Origin: an uncultured Oscillospiraceae bacterium | GTDB lineage: Bacteria > Bacillota > Clostridia > Oscillospirales > Acutalibacteraceae | Length of the DNA stretch: 64,000 nt | NCBI GenBank assembly: GCA_900541905.1 | Contig: UQLQ01000002.1 | Location: 89,333-153,332, forward strand | Direction of reading: 5' to 3' | Part shown: positions 16,405 through 24,845 of the stretch, one piece after another | Numbering within the stretch: position 1 is the stretch's first letter | Layout: the number at the start of each line of letters is the position of its first letter | Made by a program: the position numbers and the translations under genes | Notes under the pieces: generated by a model | What the model was told of the DNA's origin: nothing | The model's database searches: none | The model's input: only the letters and a program-made list of their open reading frames with translations

Positions 16405-16668
16405 ATGTATGTTAAAGAGGTAGTAGTACAAAACCAAGTAGGTTTGCACGCACGCCCAGCTACATTTTTTATCCAAAAAGCAAACGAATATAAATCATCC
16501 ATTTGGGTTGAAAAGGAAGAACGCAGAGTAAATGCAAAAAGTTTGCTTGGTGTTTTGTCTTTGGGTATTGTTGGAGGAACTACCATTCGCATCATTGCAG
16601 ACGGTGCTGATGAGCAAGCCGCGGTAGACAGCCTTGTTGAATTGGTACAATCCGGATTTACAGAATAA
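16405..16668 (+). CDS. ptsH: HPr family phosphocarrier protein
   Basis: An 87-residue HPr. The PTS phosphorylation site His15 is in VGLHARPAT and the regulatory Ser46 is in NAKSLLGVLSLGI, so both the PEP-dependent and HPr-kinase sites are kept. That makes it more like HPr than Crh, which lacks His15. The enzyme I gene (ptsI) is not next to it. It is a single-gene unit with its own promoter and terminator. Confidence 0.93.
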   Translation: MYVKEVVVQNQVGLHARPATFFIQKANEYKSSIWVEKEERRVNAKSLLGVLSLGIVGGTTIRIIADGADEQAAVDSLVELVQSGFTE

Positions 16669-16681
16669 GAGAGCAGTAAAA

Positions 16682-16705
16682 GCACCGTTTACGGTGCCTT
16701 TTTTT
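16682..16705 (+). terminator. Terminator after HPr
   Basis: GCACCGT (16682-16688) and ACGGTGC (16691-16697) form a compact hairpin with an extended A/T-flanked stem and a run of seven Ts. It ends only about 10 bases before the uvrC ribosome site. Confidence 0.85.
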
Positions 16706-16730
16706 ATGTGTGTGTAAGGAGGGCAGCTTT

Positions 16731-18581
16731 ATGGCAGACCGTATCAAATCATTAAGAGAAAAAGCAATGAGGCTGCCGCTGCAGCCCGGCGTATATATCA
16801 TGAAAGATAAATCAGACCATGTGATTTACGTGGGCAAAGCAAAAGCATTAAAAAACAGAGTCAGTCAATATTTTGGTTCGGAGAAAAATCATGATGAAAA
16901 AGTAAGACAAATGGTTGCACATGTGCATCATTTTGAGTTTATTGTGACCGACAGTGAATTTGAAGCGTTGATTTTGGAATGCAGTTTAATTAAGCAGTAT
17001 CACCCAAAATATAATATTTTGCTCAAAGACGATAAAGGGTACCACTATATCAAAATTACAAAAGGACCATGGTCCCGTGTTGAAGCTGCCAAACAAAAAT
17101 TGGAGGACGGGGCTACCTATATCGGGCCGTTTATCAGTTCTTGGACGGTAAAACAGGCAGTGGATGAAGCAGTTAAAATTTTTAAGCTTCCTGTTTGCCA
17201 TAAAAAATTCCCGCAGGATATACGTAAGACACGTCCTTGCTTAAATTATTATATTAAGCAGTGCTGTGCTCCGTGCAGAGGAACCATTACAGAACAGGAA
17301 TATGATGAGATTATCAAAGACGCAGAAGAGTTTTTAAGAGGCGGAAGCGCAGTTTCTTTAAAAGCGTTAACCGAAAAAATGACAGAGGCCGCAGAGAATA
17401 TGGAATTTGAAAAAGCGGCGCGTATCCGTGACCGTATTGCCGCAATTAAAAAAATCAGTGAAAAGCAAAAAGTCGTGCGTGCAAAGGTTGCGGAACAAGA
17501 TGTGTTTGCTCTGGTTCAAAGCGGAGGCAGTCACGGAACAGCCGCAGCGTGTTTTGAAGTGTTCCGCTTTTCAGAAGGCAGGTTATACGATCAAGAAACA
17601 TTCCTTATGGGGGAGATTGGCGATGCCAAACGTGCGAGGACAGAATTCTTAGAACGTTACTATTCTGTACGCGACCGTGTACCACCTCGCGTTACATTGG
17701 ACGGAGAAGTGGAAGATGCCGAATTATTGCAGGAATGGTTATCTGATAAGCTTGGAAAAAAGGTAACCATCACAATTCCCAAAATAGGGGAACAAGCACA
17801 GCTGGTAGAAATGTGCCGTAACAATGCTGCCGAAAAGTTAGCCCAAAGTATGGAAAGGACAGGCAGAGAAGCCTCCGCATTGGATGAGTTGGGACGTTTA
17901 CTGGGTATGGATACTCCGCCGATGTATATTGAAGCATATGATATTTCCCATCAGTCAGGGGAAGATAATGTTGCGGGCATGGTTGTGTTTGAAAATGGCC
18001 GACCGTTAAAATCTGCTTACAGAAAATTTAAAATCAAAGGATTTACAGGACAAGACGACTATGCCTCCATGGCAGAGGTCATAGAGCGCAGATTACAGGA
18101 GTATCAGCAGAACAAAGAAAGCGGAGAAGGTTTTGGCAGACTGCCCGATTTAATTCTTCTGGACGGTGGTAAAGGGCAAATATCTGCTGTTCGTCCTGTT
18201 TTAGAGCGTGCAGGCGTAGATATTCCGTTGTTTGGTATGGTAAAGGATGATAAACATAAAACACGTGCCATAGCCAAAGACGGAGGAGAAATTTCAATTT
18301 TGTCCAAGAGAAAGGCCTTCACACTTGTTTCTACCATACAAGAAGAAGTGCATCGTTTTGCAATCGGCTACCACAGACAAGTCCGTAAAAAAAGTACATT
18401 GCAAACCGAACTGACGCAAATTCCGGGAATCGGTGACAGCCGTGCCAAAGCTATACTAAGCTATTTCAAAACCATGAAAGCGGTAAAACAAGCGGAAATA
18501 GAACAGTTGGAATTGGTGCCCGGCATGACAAAACCTGCGGCGCAGGCAGTGTATCAATATTTTAGAAATCAGGAAGAATGA
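16731..18581 (+). CDS. uvrC: Excinuclease ABC subunit C
   Basis: A 616-residue UvrC: N-terminal GIY-YIG nuclease (PGVYIMKDKSDHVIYVGKAK, residues about 17-36), a CX-rich segment (CHKKF...CLNYYIKQCCAPC), a UVR motif (about 200-235), an RNase H-like nuclease and a C-terminal helix-hairpin-helix pair (IPGIGDSRAKAIL). Makes both incisions in nucleotide excision repair with UvrA and UvrB, which are not here. ATG 16731, eight bases after AAGGAGG. Confidence 0.96.
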   Translation: MADRIKSLREKAMRLPLQPGVYIMKDKSDHVIYVGKAKALKNRVSQYFGSEKNHDEKVRQMVAHVHHFEFIVTDSEFEALILECSLIKQYHPKYNILLKDDKGYHYIKITKGPWSRVEAAKQKLEDGATYIGPFISSWTVKQAVDEAVKIFKLPVCHKKFPQDIRKTRPCLNYYIKQCCAPCRGTITEQEYDEIIKDAEEFLRGGSAVSLKALTEKMTEAAENMEFEKAARIRDRIAAIKKISEKQKVVRAKVAEQDVFALVQSGGSHGTAAACFEVFRFSEGRLYDQETFLMGEIGDAKRARTEFLERYYSVRDRVPPRVTLDGEVEDAELLQEWLSDKLGKKVTITIPKIGEQAQLVEMCRNNAAEKLAQSMERTGREASALDELGRLLGMDTPPMYIEAYDISHQSGEDNVAGMVVFENGRPLKSAYRKFKIKGFTGQDDYASMAEVIERRLQEYQQNKESGEGFGRLPDLILLDGGKGQISAVRPVLERAGVDIPLFGMVKDDKHKTRAIAKDGGEISILSKRKAFTLVSTIQEEVHRFAIGYHRQVRKKSTLQTELTQIPGIGDSRAKAILSYFKTMKAVKQAEIEQLELVPGMTKPAAQAVYQYFRNQEE

Positions 18582-18590
18582 TAGTTTCTC

Positions 18591-18633
18591 TTGACAGATT
18601 CTACGTAAAAGTGAGATAATACTACGTAAAAGT
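18591..18633 (+). promoter_or_regulatory. Promoter of rsmD-coaD with a 12-bp direct repeat
   Basis: TTGACA (18591-18596), 18-base spacer, GATAAT (18615-18620). CTACGTAAAAGT occurs at 18601-18612, inside the spacer, and again at 18622-18633, just after the -10: a perfect repeat with 21-bp spacing, two helical turns. Each copy contains the palindrome TACGTA. The layout suggests an operator for a repressor. Confidence 0.6.
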
Positions 18634-18717
18634 AAATTTTTAGACAAAAAATTATTGTTTTGTTCAAATTCAGTTCAAACGCATATGATATGCTAAACGA
18701 ATAAGGTGGAATAACGC

Positions 18718-19269
18718 ATGCGCATTATAACAGGCAGTGCCAGAGGAGCAAAGCTCTCCACATTAGAAGGAGAAGATGTTCGTCCTACAACAGACAGAGT
18801 CAAACAGGCTTTGTTTAATATTGTCCAGTTTCAAATAGAAGGCAGAAACGTATTGGACTTATTTGCAGGTTCCGGGCAACTGGGCTTGGAAGCTGTCAGC
18901 AGGGGTGCGAAGTGTGCTGTTTTGGTAGACACTGCTCAGGATGCCATTGATGTGATTTCTGCTAATGTACACCATACAAACCTAACTTCTAAAGTAAAGG
19001 TTGTGCATATGGATTATGCTTCTTATCTTATGAAGCAGGATATGTTATTTGATTTAGCATTTTTAGATCCTCCTTATCACAAAGGAATTTTGGAAAAAGC
19101 GTTGCCGCTAACGGCGGAAGTGATGAATGAGGGTGGTATTATTGTGTGTGAGCATGCAGCAGATGAACCGGTTCCGGAAGAAGCCGGAGTTTTTGTGAAA
19201 CGCCGCACCTATCAATACGGCAAAATTATGCTGACTGTTTATGAGCATAGAAATATGGTGGCAGAATGA
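18718..19269 (+). CDS. rsmD: 16S rRNA (guanine966-N2)-methyltransferase RsmD
   Basis: A 183-residue Rossmann methyltransferase with RIITGSARGAKL at the N-terminus, VRPTTDRVKQALFNI, SAM-binding LDLFAGSGQLGLEA (about 44-57) and the catalytic DPPY (about 116-119). Modifies G966 of 16S rRNA. The stop overlaps the coaD start (ATGA), a conserved coupled pair. Confidence 0.94.
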   Translation: MRIITGSARGAKLSTLEGEDVRPTTDRVKQALFNIVQFQIEGRNVLDLFAGSGQLGLEAVSRGAKCAVLVDTAQDAIDVISANVHHTNLTSKVKVVHMDYASYLMKQDMLFDLAFLDPPYHKGILEKALPLTAEVMNEGGIIVCEHAADEPVPEEAGVFVKRRTYQYGKIMLTVYEHRNMVAE

Positions 19270-19751
19270 GAATAGGTGTTTGTCCGGGCAGTTTTGACCC
19301 GGTTACATTGGGACATATGGATATTATAGAGCGTGCGACAAAAATATTTGATAAAGTGATTGTTGCTGTTTTAAATAATCCTGCAAAACAGACAAGCTTT
19401 ACGGTAGAAGAACGCGTAACACTTTTAAAAAGAGCAACGGAACATTTACCAACAGTAGAAGTAGACTCTTTTGAAGGATTGCTTGCAGATTATGCAAAGT
19501 TGTGTCATGCAACGGCGATTGTAAAAGGATTGCGGGCATTGTCTGACTTTGAATATGAGTTTCAAATGGCATTAACCAACCAAAGATTAAATAAAGGACT
19601 TGAAACTGTGTTCCTGACAACCAGTTCGGATAATATGTTTTTGAGTTCCAGCGTGGTAAAAGATATTGCGCGGTTCGGCGGAGATATTTCTACATTGGTG
19701 CCGAGTTGTATATTAAATGATATCAAACAAAGATTGTGCAACAAAAAGTAA
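19266..19751 (+). CDS. coaD: Phosphopantetheine adenylyltransferase
   Basis: A 161-residue CoaD, the fourth enzyme of coenzyme A synthesis. It has the nucleotidyltransferase motif PGSFDPVTLGHMDII (about residues 6-20) and the C-terminal SSDNMFLSSSVVK motif. Typical length. Overlaps rsmD by four bases. Confidence 0.96.
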   Translation: MRIGVCPGSFDPVTLGHMDIIERATKIFDKVIVAVLNNPAKQTSFTVEERVTLLKRATEHLPTVEVDSFEGLLADYAKLCHATAIVKGLRALSDFEYEFQMALTNQRLNKGLETVFLTTSSDNMFLSSSVVKDIARFGGDISTLVPSCILNDIKQRLCNKK

Positions 19752-19776
19752 TTTGTAGTATTGGGGGAAGAATAAA

Positions 19777-20247
19777 ATGAGTCAAGCAACTGTAGAAGAA
19801 CTAATGGAAGAATTATACGCTTTGGTAGAAAAAGCGGTTAAATTGCCTTTAAGCGGTGGCCGTACTGTTTTGGACGGAGAAGAAGTAAAAGCAATCTTAG
19901 ATGAAATGAGAGATCACCTGCCTCAAGAAACACGTCAAGCACGTGCAATTGTAGCAGACCGTACTCAAATTCTTGCAGATGCAAAGAAAGAGGCTGAGAG
20001 TATTATTCGTACAGCAGAGGAACGTGCAAAAAAATTAATCAGTCAAGATGAAATTACAAGACAAGCACAAGCAAAGGCAACTGAAATGTTGGCTCAAACC
20101 CAAGCAAGATTGAAAGAAATGAAACGTGCTTCCAACGAATACTTAGATGATTTGTTGAAAAGAACAGAGGATTCCATTACTACCAGCTTAAATGAATTAA
20201 AACAAACACGCCAGAATATAAAAGCTTCTCTGCGTTCCGGACAGTAA
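19777..20247 (+). CDS. Coiled-coil protein next to coaD, unknown role
   Basis: A 156-residue, highly charged, almost all-helical protein. Residues 45-156 form a long coiled coil rich in Ala, Glu, Lys and Gln (DAKKEAESIIRTAEERAKKL), resembling F-ATPase b or V-ATPase E stalks and DivIVA-like proteins. Clostridial genomes often carry such a gene after coaD, sometimes labelled ATPase. There is no P-loop, so an ATPase function is not supported. It starts 25 bases after coaD behind TTGGGGGAAG and ends at a terminator. A structural or division role is a guess from shape and neighbourhood. Confidence 0.7.
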   Translation: MSQATVEELMEELYALVEKAVKLPLSGGRTVLDGEEVKAILDEMRDHLPQETRQARAIVADRTQILADAKKEAESIIRTAEERAKKLISQDEITRQAQAKATEMLAQTQARLKEMKRASNEYLDDLLKRTEDSITTSLNELKQTRQNIKASLRSGQ

Positions 20248-20291
20248 AGAAAATTTAAAAATTAACAAAACGTAAATAAATTGTTAAGGTG

Positions 20292-20330
20292 AAAATCCAG
20301 ACCACAATATATTGTGGTCTGGATTTTTTT
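20292..20330 (+). terminator. Strong terminator before the division cluster
   Basis: A 17-bp perfect stem (20292-20308 with 20311-20327) has a two-base spacer and seven Ts. Confidence 0.92.
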
Positions 20331-20397
20331 GTGTCCATATAAGAGGTTTTTGTCCAAATTTCAACGAAATTCCGCCATTTTCCGGAGGAAAACCCCC

Positions 20398-20426
20398 TTG
20401 CAATTCATACCGTCATCTATTATAAT
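20398..20426 (+). promoter_or_regulatory. Sigma-A promoter of the mraZ operon
   Basis: TTGCAA (20398-20403), 17-base spacer, perfect TATAAT (20421-20426). The expected start near 20433 is directly followed by the MraZ-type repeats. Confidence 0.8.
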
Positions 20427-20434
20427 CAGTATAT

Positions 20435-20460
20435 AAAGTGGTGAAAGGTGGGGGAAAGTA
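20435..20460 (+). promoter_or_regulatory. MraZ-type operator: three hexamers at exact 10-bp spacing
   Basis: AAAGTG (20435), AAGGTG (20445) and AAAGTA (20455) repeat every 10 bases just after the predicted transcription start. Known MraZ sites are G-rich direct repeats at 10-bp spacing upstream of mraZ (AAAGTG-type in Mollicutes, TGGG-type in E. coli). The match in motif, spacing and position makes autoregulation by MraZ likely. Confidence 0.7.
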
Positions 20461-20507
20461 GAGACCTGTGGTTTCACGGGACACATTTTCCCTAAGAAGT
20501 GGCAGTT

Positions 20508-20927
20508 ATGTTGATAGGACAATACCAACATAATATTGACGCAAAGAATCGCGTCATTGTTCCCGCCAAGTTCCGTGAGGACTTAGGCGAGCGTTTTTAT
20601 GTCACAAAAGGATTAGATGGTTGTTTGTTTGTGCTTTCTGAGGAAGGCTGGAAAAGACTGCAAGATAAAATTGTAGCCATGCCAATGTCAAAAGCACGAC
20701 AGCTGCAGCGCTTCTTCTTTTCGGGAGCAGCTGAAGTAGAGCCGGATAAGCAGGGCAGAATCTTAATCCCACAGCCACTGAGAGATTATGCAAGCATTGA
20801 AAAAGATGTGACATTTATTGGTACCGGCGACCGTGCGGAAATTTGGAGCACAGAATGCTGGACACAGTTTAATGATAATTTAACAGAAGACAGTATTGCG
20901 GAAGCAATGGATGCACTGTCATTCTAA
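20508..20927 (+). CDS. mraZ: Transcriptional regulator MraZ
   Basis: A 139-residue protein with two AbrB-like MraZ repeats, each with the DxKxR motif: NIDAKNRVIVPAKFR near the N-terminus and EPDKQGRILIPQPLR near residue 80. It forms ring oligomers and represses the mraZ operon. I prefer ATG 20508 (MLIGQYQHNID, as in relatives) to a GTG nine bases upstream; neither has a good ribosome site, which is odd for this genome and may indicate tight translation control. Confidence 0.93.
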   Translation: MLIGQYQHNIDAKNRVIVPAKFREDLGERFYVTKGLDGCLFVLSEEGWKRLQDKIVAMPMSKARQLQRFFFSGAAEVEPDKQGRILIPQPLRDYASIEKDVTFIGTGDRAEIWSTECWTQFNDNLTEDSIAEAMDALSF

Positions 20928-20942
20928 CGCGGAGGGCAGTCG

Positions 20943-21869
20943 ATGGCATTTGTTCATAAATCCGTATTGTTTCACGAAACAATTGATGCTTTGAATATTC
21001 GTCCCGATGGTATTTATGTAGACGGTACTGCCGGAGGCGGAGGACATTCGGGAGCCATTTTGGAACGTTTGACAACAGGGACTTTAATTTCAATTGACCA
21101 AGACCCCGATGCAATCGCCTTTGTTTCCGACAAATTTCGAGGGAATTCTTGTTCTATCGTTCGACAAGGACAATTTTCGCAGATGACGGAAATTGTAAAC
21201 AGTTGCGGTTTTACAGCGGTTGATGGCGTTTTAATGGACATAGGGGTGTCATCTTATCAATTAGATACCCCTGAAAGAGGATTTTCCTATCATCATGATG
21301 CTCCTCTTGACATGAGAATGAGTCAGCAAGGAACCAGTGCAAAAGATTTGGTAAATACGTTGCCGTGGCAAAAACTTGCCGAAATTATCAGCCGTTATGG
21401 TGAGGACAAGTATGCCAAAAGTATTGCTAAGGGTATTGTAAAGGCCAGAGAAGAAGCACCGATTGAAACTACATTACAACTTGCCGAAATTGTGAAGGCT
21501 TCCGTACCGGCCTGTGTGCGTAGAGAACAAGGCCATCCGGCGCGAAAAACATTTCAAGCATTGCGGATAGAAGTAAACGGAGAGTTGGAGCAACTTTCGA
21601 AAGCGTTAGACGCAGCTTTTGAACTTCTGAAATCGGGCGGAAGACTGGCGATTATTACATTTCACTCGTTGGAAGACAGAATGGTAAAGCAACGCATGAA
21701 TGTTTGGTGTCAAGGCTGTACTTGCCCGCCTGATTTTCCTGTTTGTGTATGCGGAAATACACCAAAAGCAAAATTAATTTATAAGAAGGGACTTTCCCCT
21801 TCAGAAAAAGAATTGGAAGAAAATCCGCGCAGTAGAAGTGCACGATTAAGAGTTTGTGAAAAATTATAA
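20943..21869 (+). CDS. rsmH: 16S rRNA (cytosine1402-N4)-methyltransferase RsmH
   Basis: A 308-residue protein with SAM-binding YVDGTAGGGGHSGAIL (about residues 26-41) and FHSLEDRMVK. An insertion holds a CxxxCxCPPDFPVCxC cysteine cluster near residue 255, seen in many Firmicute RsmH. Start ATG after GGAGGGCAG. It is second in the mraZ-rsmH-ftsL-PBP order that is nearly universal. Confidence 0.95.
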   Translation: MAFVHKSVLFHETIDALNIRPDGIYVDGTAGGGGHSGAILERLTTGTLISIDQDPDAIAFVSDKFRGNSCSIVRQGQFSQMTEIVNSCGFTAVDGVLMDIGVSSYQLDTPERGFSYHHDAPLDMRMSQQGTSAKDLVNTLPWQKLAEIISRYGEDKYAKSIAKGIVKAREEAPIETTLQLAEIVKASVPACVRREQGHPARKTFQALRIEVNGELEQLSKALDAAFELLKSGGRLAIITFHSLEDRMVKQRMNVWCQGCTCPPDFPVCVCGNTPKAKLIYKKGLSPSEKELEENPRSRSARLRVCEKL

Positions 21870-21897
21870 CAATATCTTTCAGAAAGGAGGAAGAAAC

Positions 21898-22464
21898 ATG
21901 GCTTTACATCCAAATCGTTATAACAGAACATCTGAAGCCTACGATTTTACTTTGTTTGAAGGAAAAGAACCGGAAGATAAATACACGGTTCACAGAAAAA
22001 GTAAAGAATTAGCAGTCGGTACGGGAACAAGCAAAGAAGATAACCGTTTGCAAACACAATCTAAAACTCATGTATACCGTATCAAAAAACAGCGCAGCAG
22101 AGCGAGAACGTTTCGGGTCGTAGTGTCATGTTTTTTACTCGTAATTGCATTAGGGGCTACGGTATCTATCATTTTCAATCAAGTTCAATTAACGGAATTG
22201 ACAGAAGAGATAGACACAGCTGCCCAGCAATTAGAAGAAAGTCAAAGTGTTTATACTCAACTTCAAATGAAAGCAAATGCAAATTTATCTTTGGCAACGG
22301 TGGAAAGCTATGCCAAAGAAAATTTAGGCATGAGAAAAATAGACCAGAGTCAATTGGTTTTTGTAGAATTATCCAAGGGAGACAAAGGAGAAGTTGTACA
22401 AGATAACAGTGGAAACAATTTCTTTACAAATCTTTGGAACTCTATTAAGAACTTCTTGTCATAA
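21898..22464 (+). CDS. ftsL: FtsL-like septum formation protein
   Basis: A 188-residue bitopic protein: cytoplasmic, charged N-terminus (about 1-78, with a basic KKQRSRAR stretch), one membrane span (about 80-102), then an extracellular leucine-zipper-type coiled coil (about 105-145) and a YAKENLGMRK motif typical of FtsL/DivIC. Identity rests on topology and position between rsmH and the PBP. ATG 21898 follows AGAAAGGAGG; the frame overlaps the end of rsmH upstream but without a start signal. Confidence 0.82.
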   Translation: MALHPNRYNRTSEAYDFTLFEGKEPEDKYTVHRKSKELAVGTGTSKEDNRLQTQSKTHVYRIKKQRSRARTFRVVVSCFLLVIALGATVSIIFNQVQLTELTEEIDTAAQQLEESQSVYTQLQMKANANLSLATVESYAKENLGMRKIDQSQLVFVELSKGDKGEVVQDNSGNNFFTNLWNSIKNFLS

Positions 22465-22538
22465 TTAAATTTTCATTGAAATAAGTATTAATACCAAGGC
22501 TCGGCTGAAAAGTTTTACACATGTTGGTATGCTGCACA

Positions 22539-22572
22539 AAGAGTTGAGAGGTAATCTTAACTCTTATTTTTA
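22539..22572 (+). terminator. Possible terminator between ftsL and the PBP gene
   Basis: AAGAGTT (22539-22545) pairs with AACTCTT (22559-22565); four more near-matching pairs extend the stem inward. ATTTTTA follows. The PBP ribosome site begins right after, so it may attenuate rather than stop transcription. Confidence 0.5.
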
Positions 22573-22589
22573 TAAAGGGGGAATAGCTG

Positions 22590-24815
22590 ATGGCAAAAGG
22601 AACAACCGTTAAAATGTGGCGACGGACTTTAATTGTTTTAATTGTTATGGTGGCTTTAGGTTTCGGTTTAATTGTGGTCAGCCTAATCCGCCTGCAATTG
22701 GTAGATGGTGCCGAACTGCAAAAAGCGGCTGTAGACCAGCAATTAAGAGATACAACCATAAGCGCCCAACGCGGAACAATTTATGATAGAAATATGAAAC
22801 CGCTGGCTCAAAGTGCTACTGTATGGAAAGTAGTATTGGCGCCTGCATATATTGATAAAGATGATGAAACACTACGTCGTAAAATATCAACCGGTTTGGC
22901 TGATATTTTAGGGCTGGATGCAGAAGATATCTATAAGCGTACCGAAGGTACTTCGTATTACGATGTTCTAAAAACAAAAGTTGAGACAGATGTAAAAGAT
23001 AGATTGGTACAATTCATTGAAGAAAATGATTTAGGAAATACCATTCAATTACAAGAGGATTATAAACGTTATTATCCGTTTGGCTCGTTTGCCTCTACCA
23101 TTCTTGGTTTTACCGGTACTGACGGCCAGGGTCTTGCCGGGCTGGAAGCGTACTATGATGAATATCTGTCCGGTACTGCAGGTCGTTTGGTAACGGCAAA
23201 AAATGCAGTAGGTACTGATATGCCATTTCAGTATGAACAAAAAGTAGAAGCACAGGATGGTTATAACTTGGTTTTAACCATTGATGAAGTTGTTCAGCAC
23301 TATTTGGAGCAAGCTTTGGAGGAAGGCGTTGAAAACAACAAAGTTGAAAATCGTGCAACCGGTATTGTAATGAATGTAAAAACCGGAGAAATTGTAGCAA
23401 TGGCTGTGAAAGGGGACTATGACCCTAACAATCCGTTTGTAATCGCAGACGAAGAAGAACGTGCTCGTATTGCGGAACTGCCGGAGGAAGAGCAGCAGGA
23501 AGCTACGTCAGCTGCTTTGCAAGCGCAATGGAGAAATAAGGCAGTTAGTGATACGTATTACCCTGGCTCTGTATTTAAGATGGTAACATTGTCAATGGCA
23601 TTGGAAGAAAATGTTGCTACTGAGGAAACTACTTTCACCTGTACAGGAAGCTATGTTCCTGTACAAGGAGAAAGAGCAATTAACTGTCATAATACCAGCG
23701 GACATGGCACACAGACTCTGGTACAAGGTACTATGAACTCTTGCAACCCATTTTTCATTTACCTGGGTCAATTGTTAGGTACAGAAACCTTTTTTGATTA
23801 TTTTGAGGCTTTTGGTTTTACACAAAAAACAGGTATTGACCTTCCGGGTGAATCACAAAGTATATACCATGACCGAGATATGACGCAGATGGACTTAGCC
23901 GTTGAATCGTTTGGTCAAAACTTTAGTATTACCCCCATTCAGATGATTACAGCATGTGCGGCAATTGCAAACGGGGGCTATTTGGTGCAGCCTCATGTTG
24001 TAAGTCAAATTGTAGATAATGATGGTAATATCATTAAAACTGCAGATACTACAGTGAAACGTCAAGTAATTTCTGAGGAAACTTCAAAACGAGTCAGCAA
24101 AATTCTGCAAGAAAATGCCACATCAGGAACAGCCAAAAATGGCTACGTTGCCGGTTACAGAATTGCCGGTAAAACAGGTACTTCCGAAAAAGTTGGTGCC
24201 GATGGTAAAGTTGGTAGTGATAATAAATACATTGCATCTTACTGTGGTTTTGCTCCTGCCGATGACCCACAATATGCGGTATTGGTATTCTTTGATGAAC
24301 CAACAGGAGACAGTTACTACGGCGGTGCTGTTGCAGGTCCTGTATTTGCTAAAATTATGGAGGAAATTCTTCCATATTTGAATGTCGAAACAAAATATAC
24401 AGAAGATGAGGCAGGCAGCGTTGGTGTAAGTGCACCAAATGTAATTGGTAAAACAGTAAGTGAAGCAACCAATGAACTTACAAACAATGGACTGAAGATT
24501 TTGGTAAAAGGCTCAGGAGATACTGTAATTGCACAAACTCCGGATCCTGGTAGCTCTGTTCCAAGCGGCGGTACTGTGGTTGCATATACAGATGAGGCAA
24601 GTATGAATCAAACAGTTACAGTGCCGAACTTTACAAATCGTACATTGTCGGATGTCAACTACTTGGCTGCGCAAGCAGGGGTAAATATCAAAGTGACCGG
24701 TGCATATAATAGTTCTGCAGCTACTGCCAGAACGCAGGATTATGCAGCGGGTGAGCAAATAAAACCGGGTACGGTTATTACAGTCAACTTTGTAGAAGAA
24801 GATACTGTTAGATAG
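22590..24815 (+). CDS. Class B penicillin-binding protein (FtsI/SpoVD type) with two PASTA domains
   Basis: A 741-residue transpeptidase: N-terminal membrane anchor (about 12-36), dimerisation domain with QRGTIYDRN (about 59-67), transpeptidase domain with SVFK (nucleophile near Ser327), SCN (near 384) and KTGT (near 528), then two C-terminal PASTA repeats (about 615-741). It cross-links septal or spore peptidoglycan together with a SEDS partner; ftsW is three genes away. Two PASTA domains fit vegetative PBP2B/FtsI, while SpoVD usually has one, so the choice between them stays open. Confidence 0.93.
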   Translation: MAKGTTVKMWRRTLIVLIVMVALGFGLIVVSLIRLQLVDGAELQKAAVDQQLRDTTISAQRGTIYDRNMKPLAQSATVWKVVLAPAYIDKDDETLRRKISTGLADILGLDAEDIYKRTEGTSYYDVLKTKVETDVKDRLVQFIEENDLGNTIQLQEDYKRYYPFGSFASTILGFTGTDGQGLAGLEAYYDEYLSGTAGRLVTAKNAVGTDMPFQYEQKVEAQDGYNLVLTIDEVVQHYLEQALEEGVENNKVENRATGIVMNVKTGEIVAMAVKGDYDPNNPFVIADEEERARIAELPEEEQQEATSAALQAQWRNKAVSDTYYPGSVFKMVTLSMALEENVATEETTFTCTGSYVPVQGERAINCHNTSGHGTQTLVQGTMNSCNPFFIYLGQLLGTETFFDYFEAFGFTQKTGIDLPGESQSIYHDRDMTQMDLAVESFGQNFSITPIQMITACAAIANGGYLVQPHVVSQIVDNDGNIIKTADTTVKRQVISEETSKRVSKILQENATSGTAKNGYVAGYRIAGKTGTSEKVGADGKVGSDNKYIASYCGFAPADDPQYAVLVFFDEPTGDSYYGGAVAGPVFAKIMEEILPYLNVETKYTEDEAGSVGVSAPNVIGKTVSEATNELTNNGLKILVKGSGDTVIAQTPDPGSSVPSGGTVVAYTDEASMNQTVTVPNFTNRTLSDVNYLAAQAGVNIKVTGAYNSSAATARTQDYAAGEQIKPGTVITVNFVEEDTVR

Positions 24816-24845
24816 CATTCATACACCTGAAGGAGGTATTCTTTC

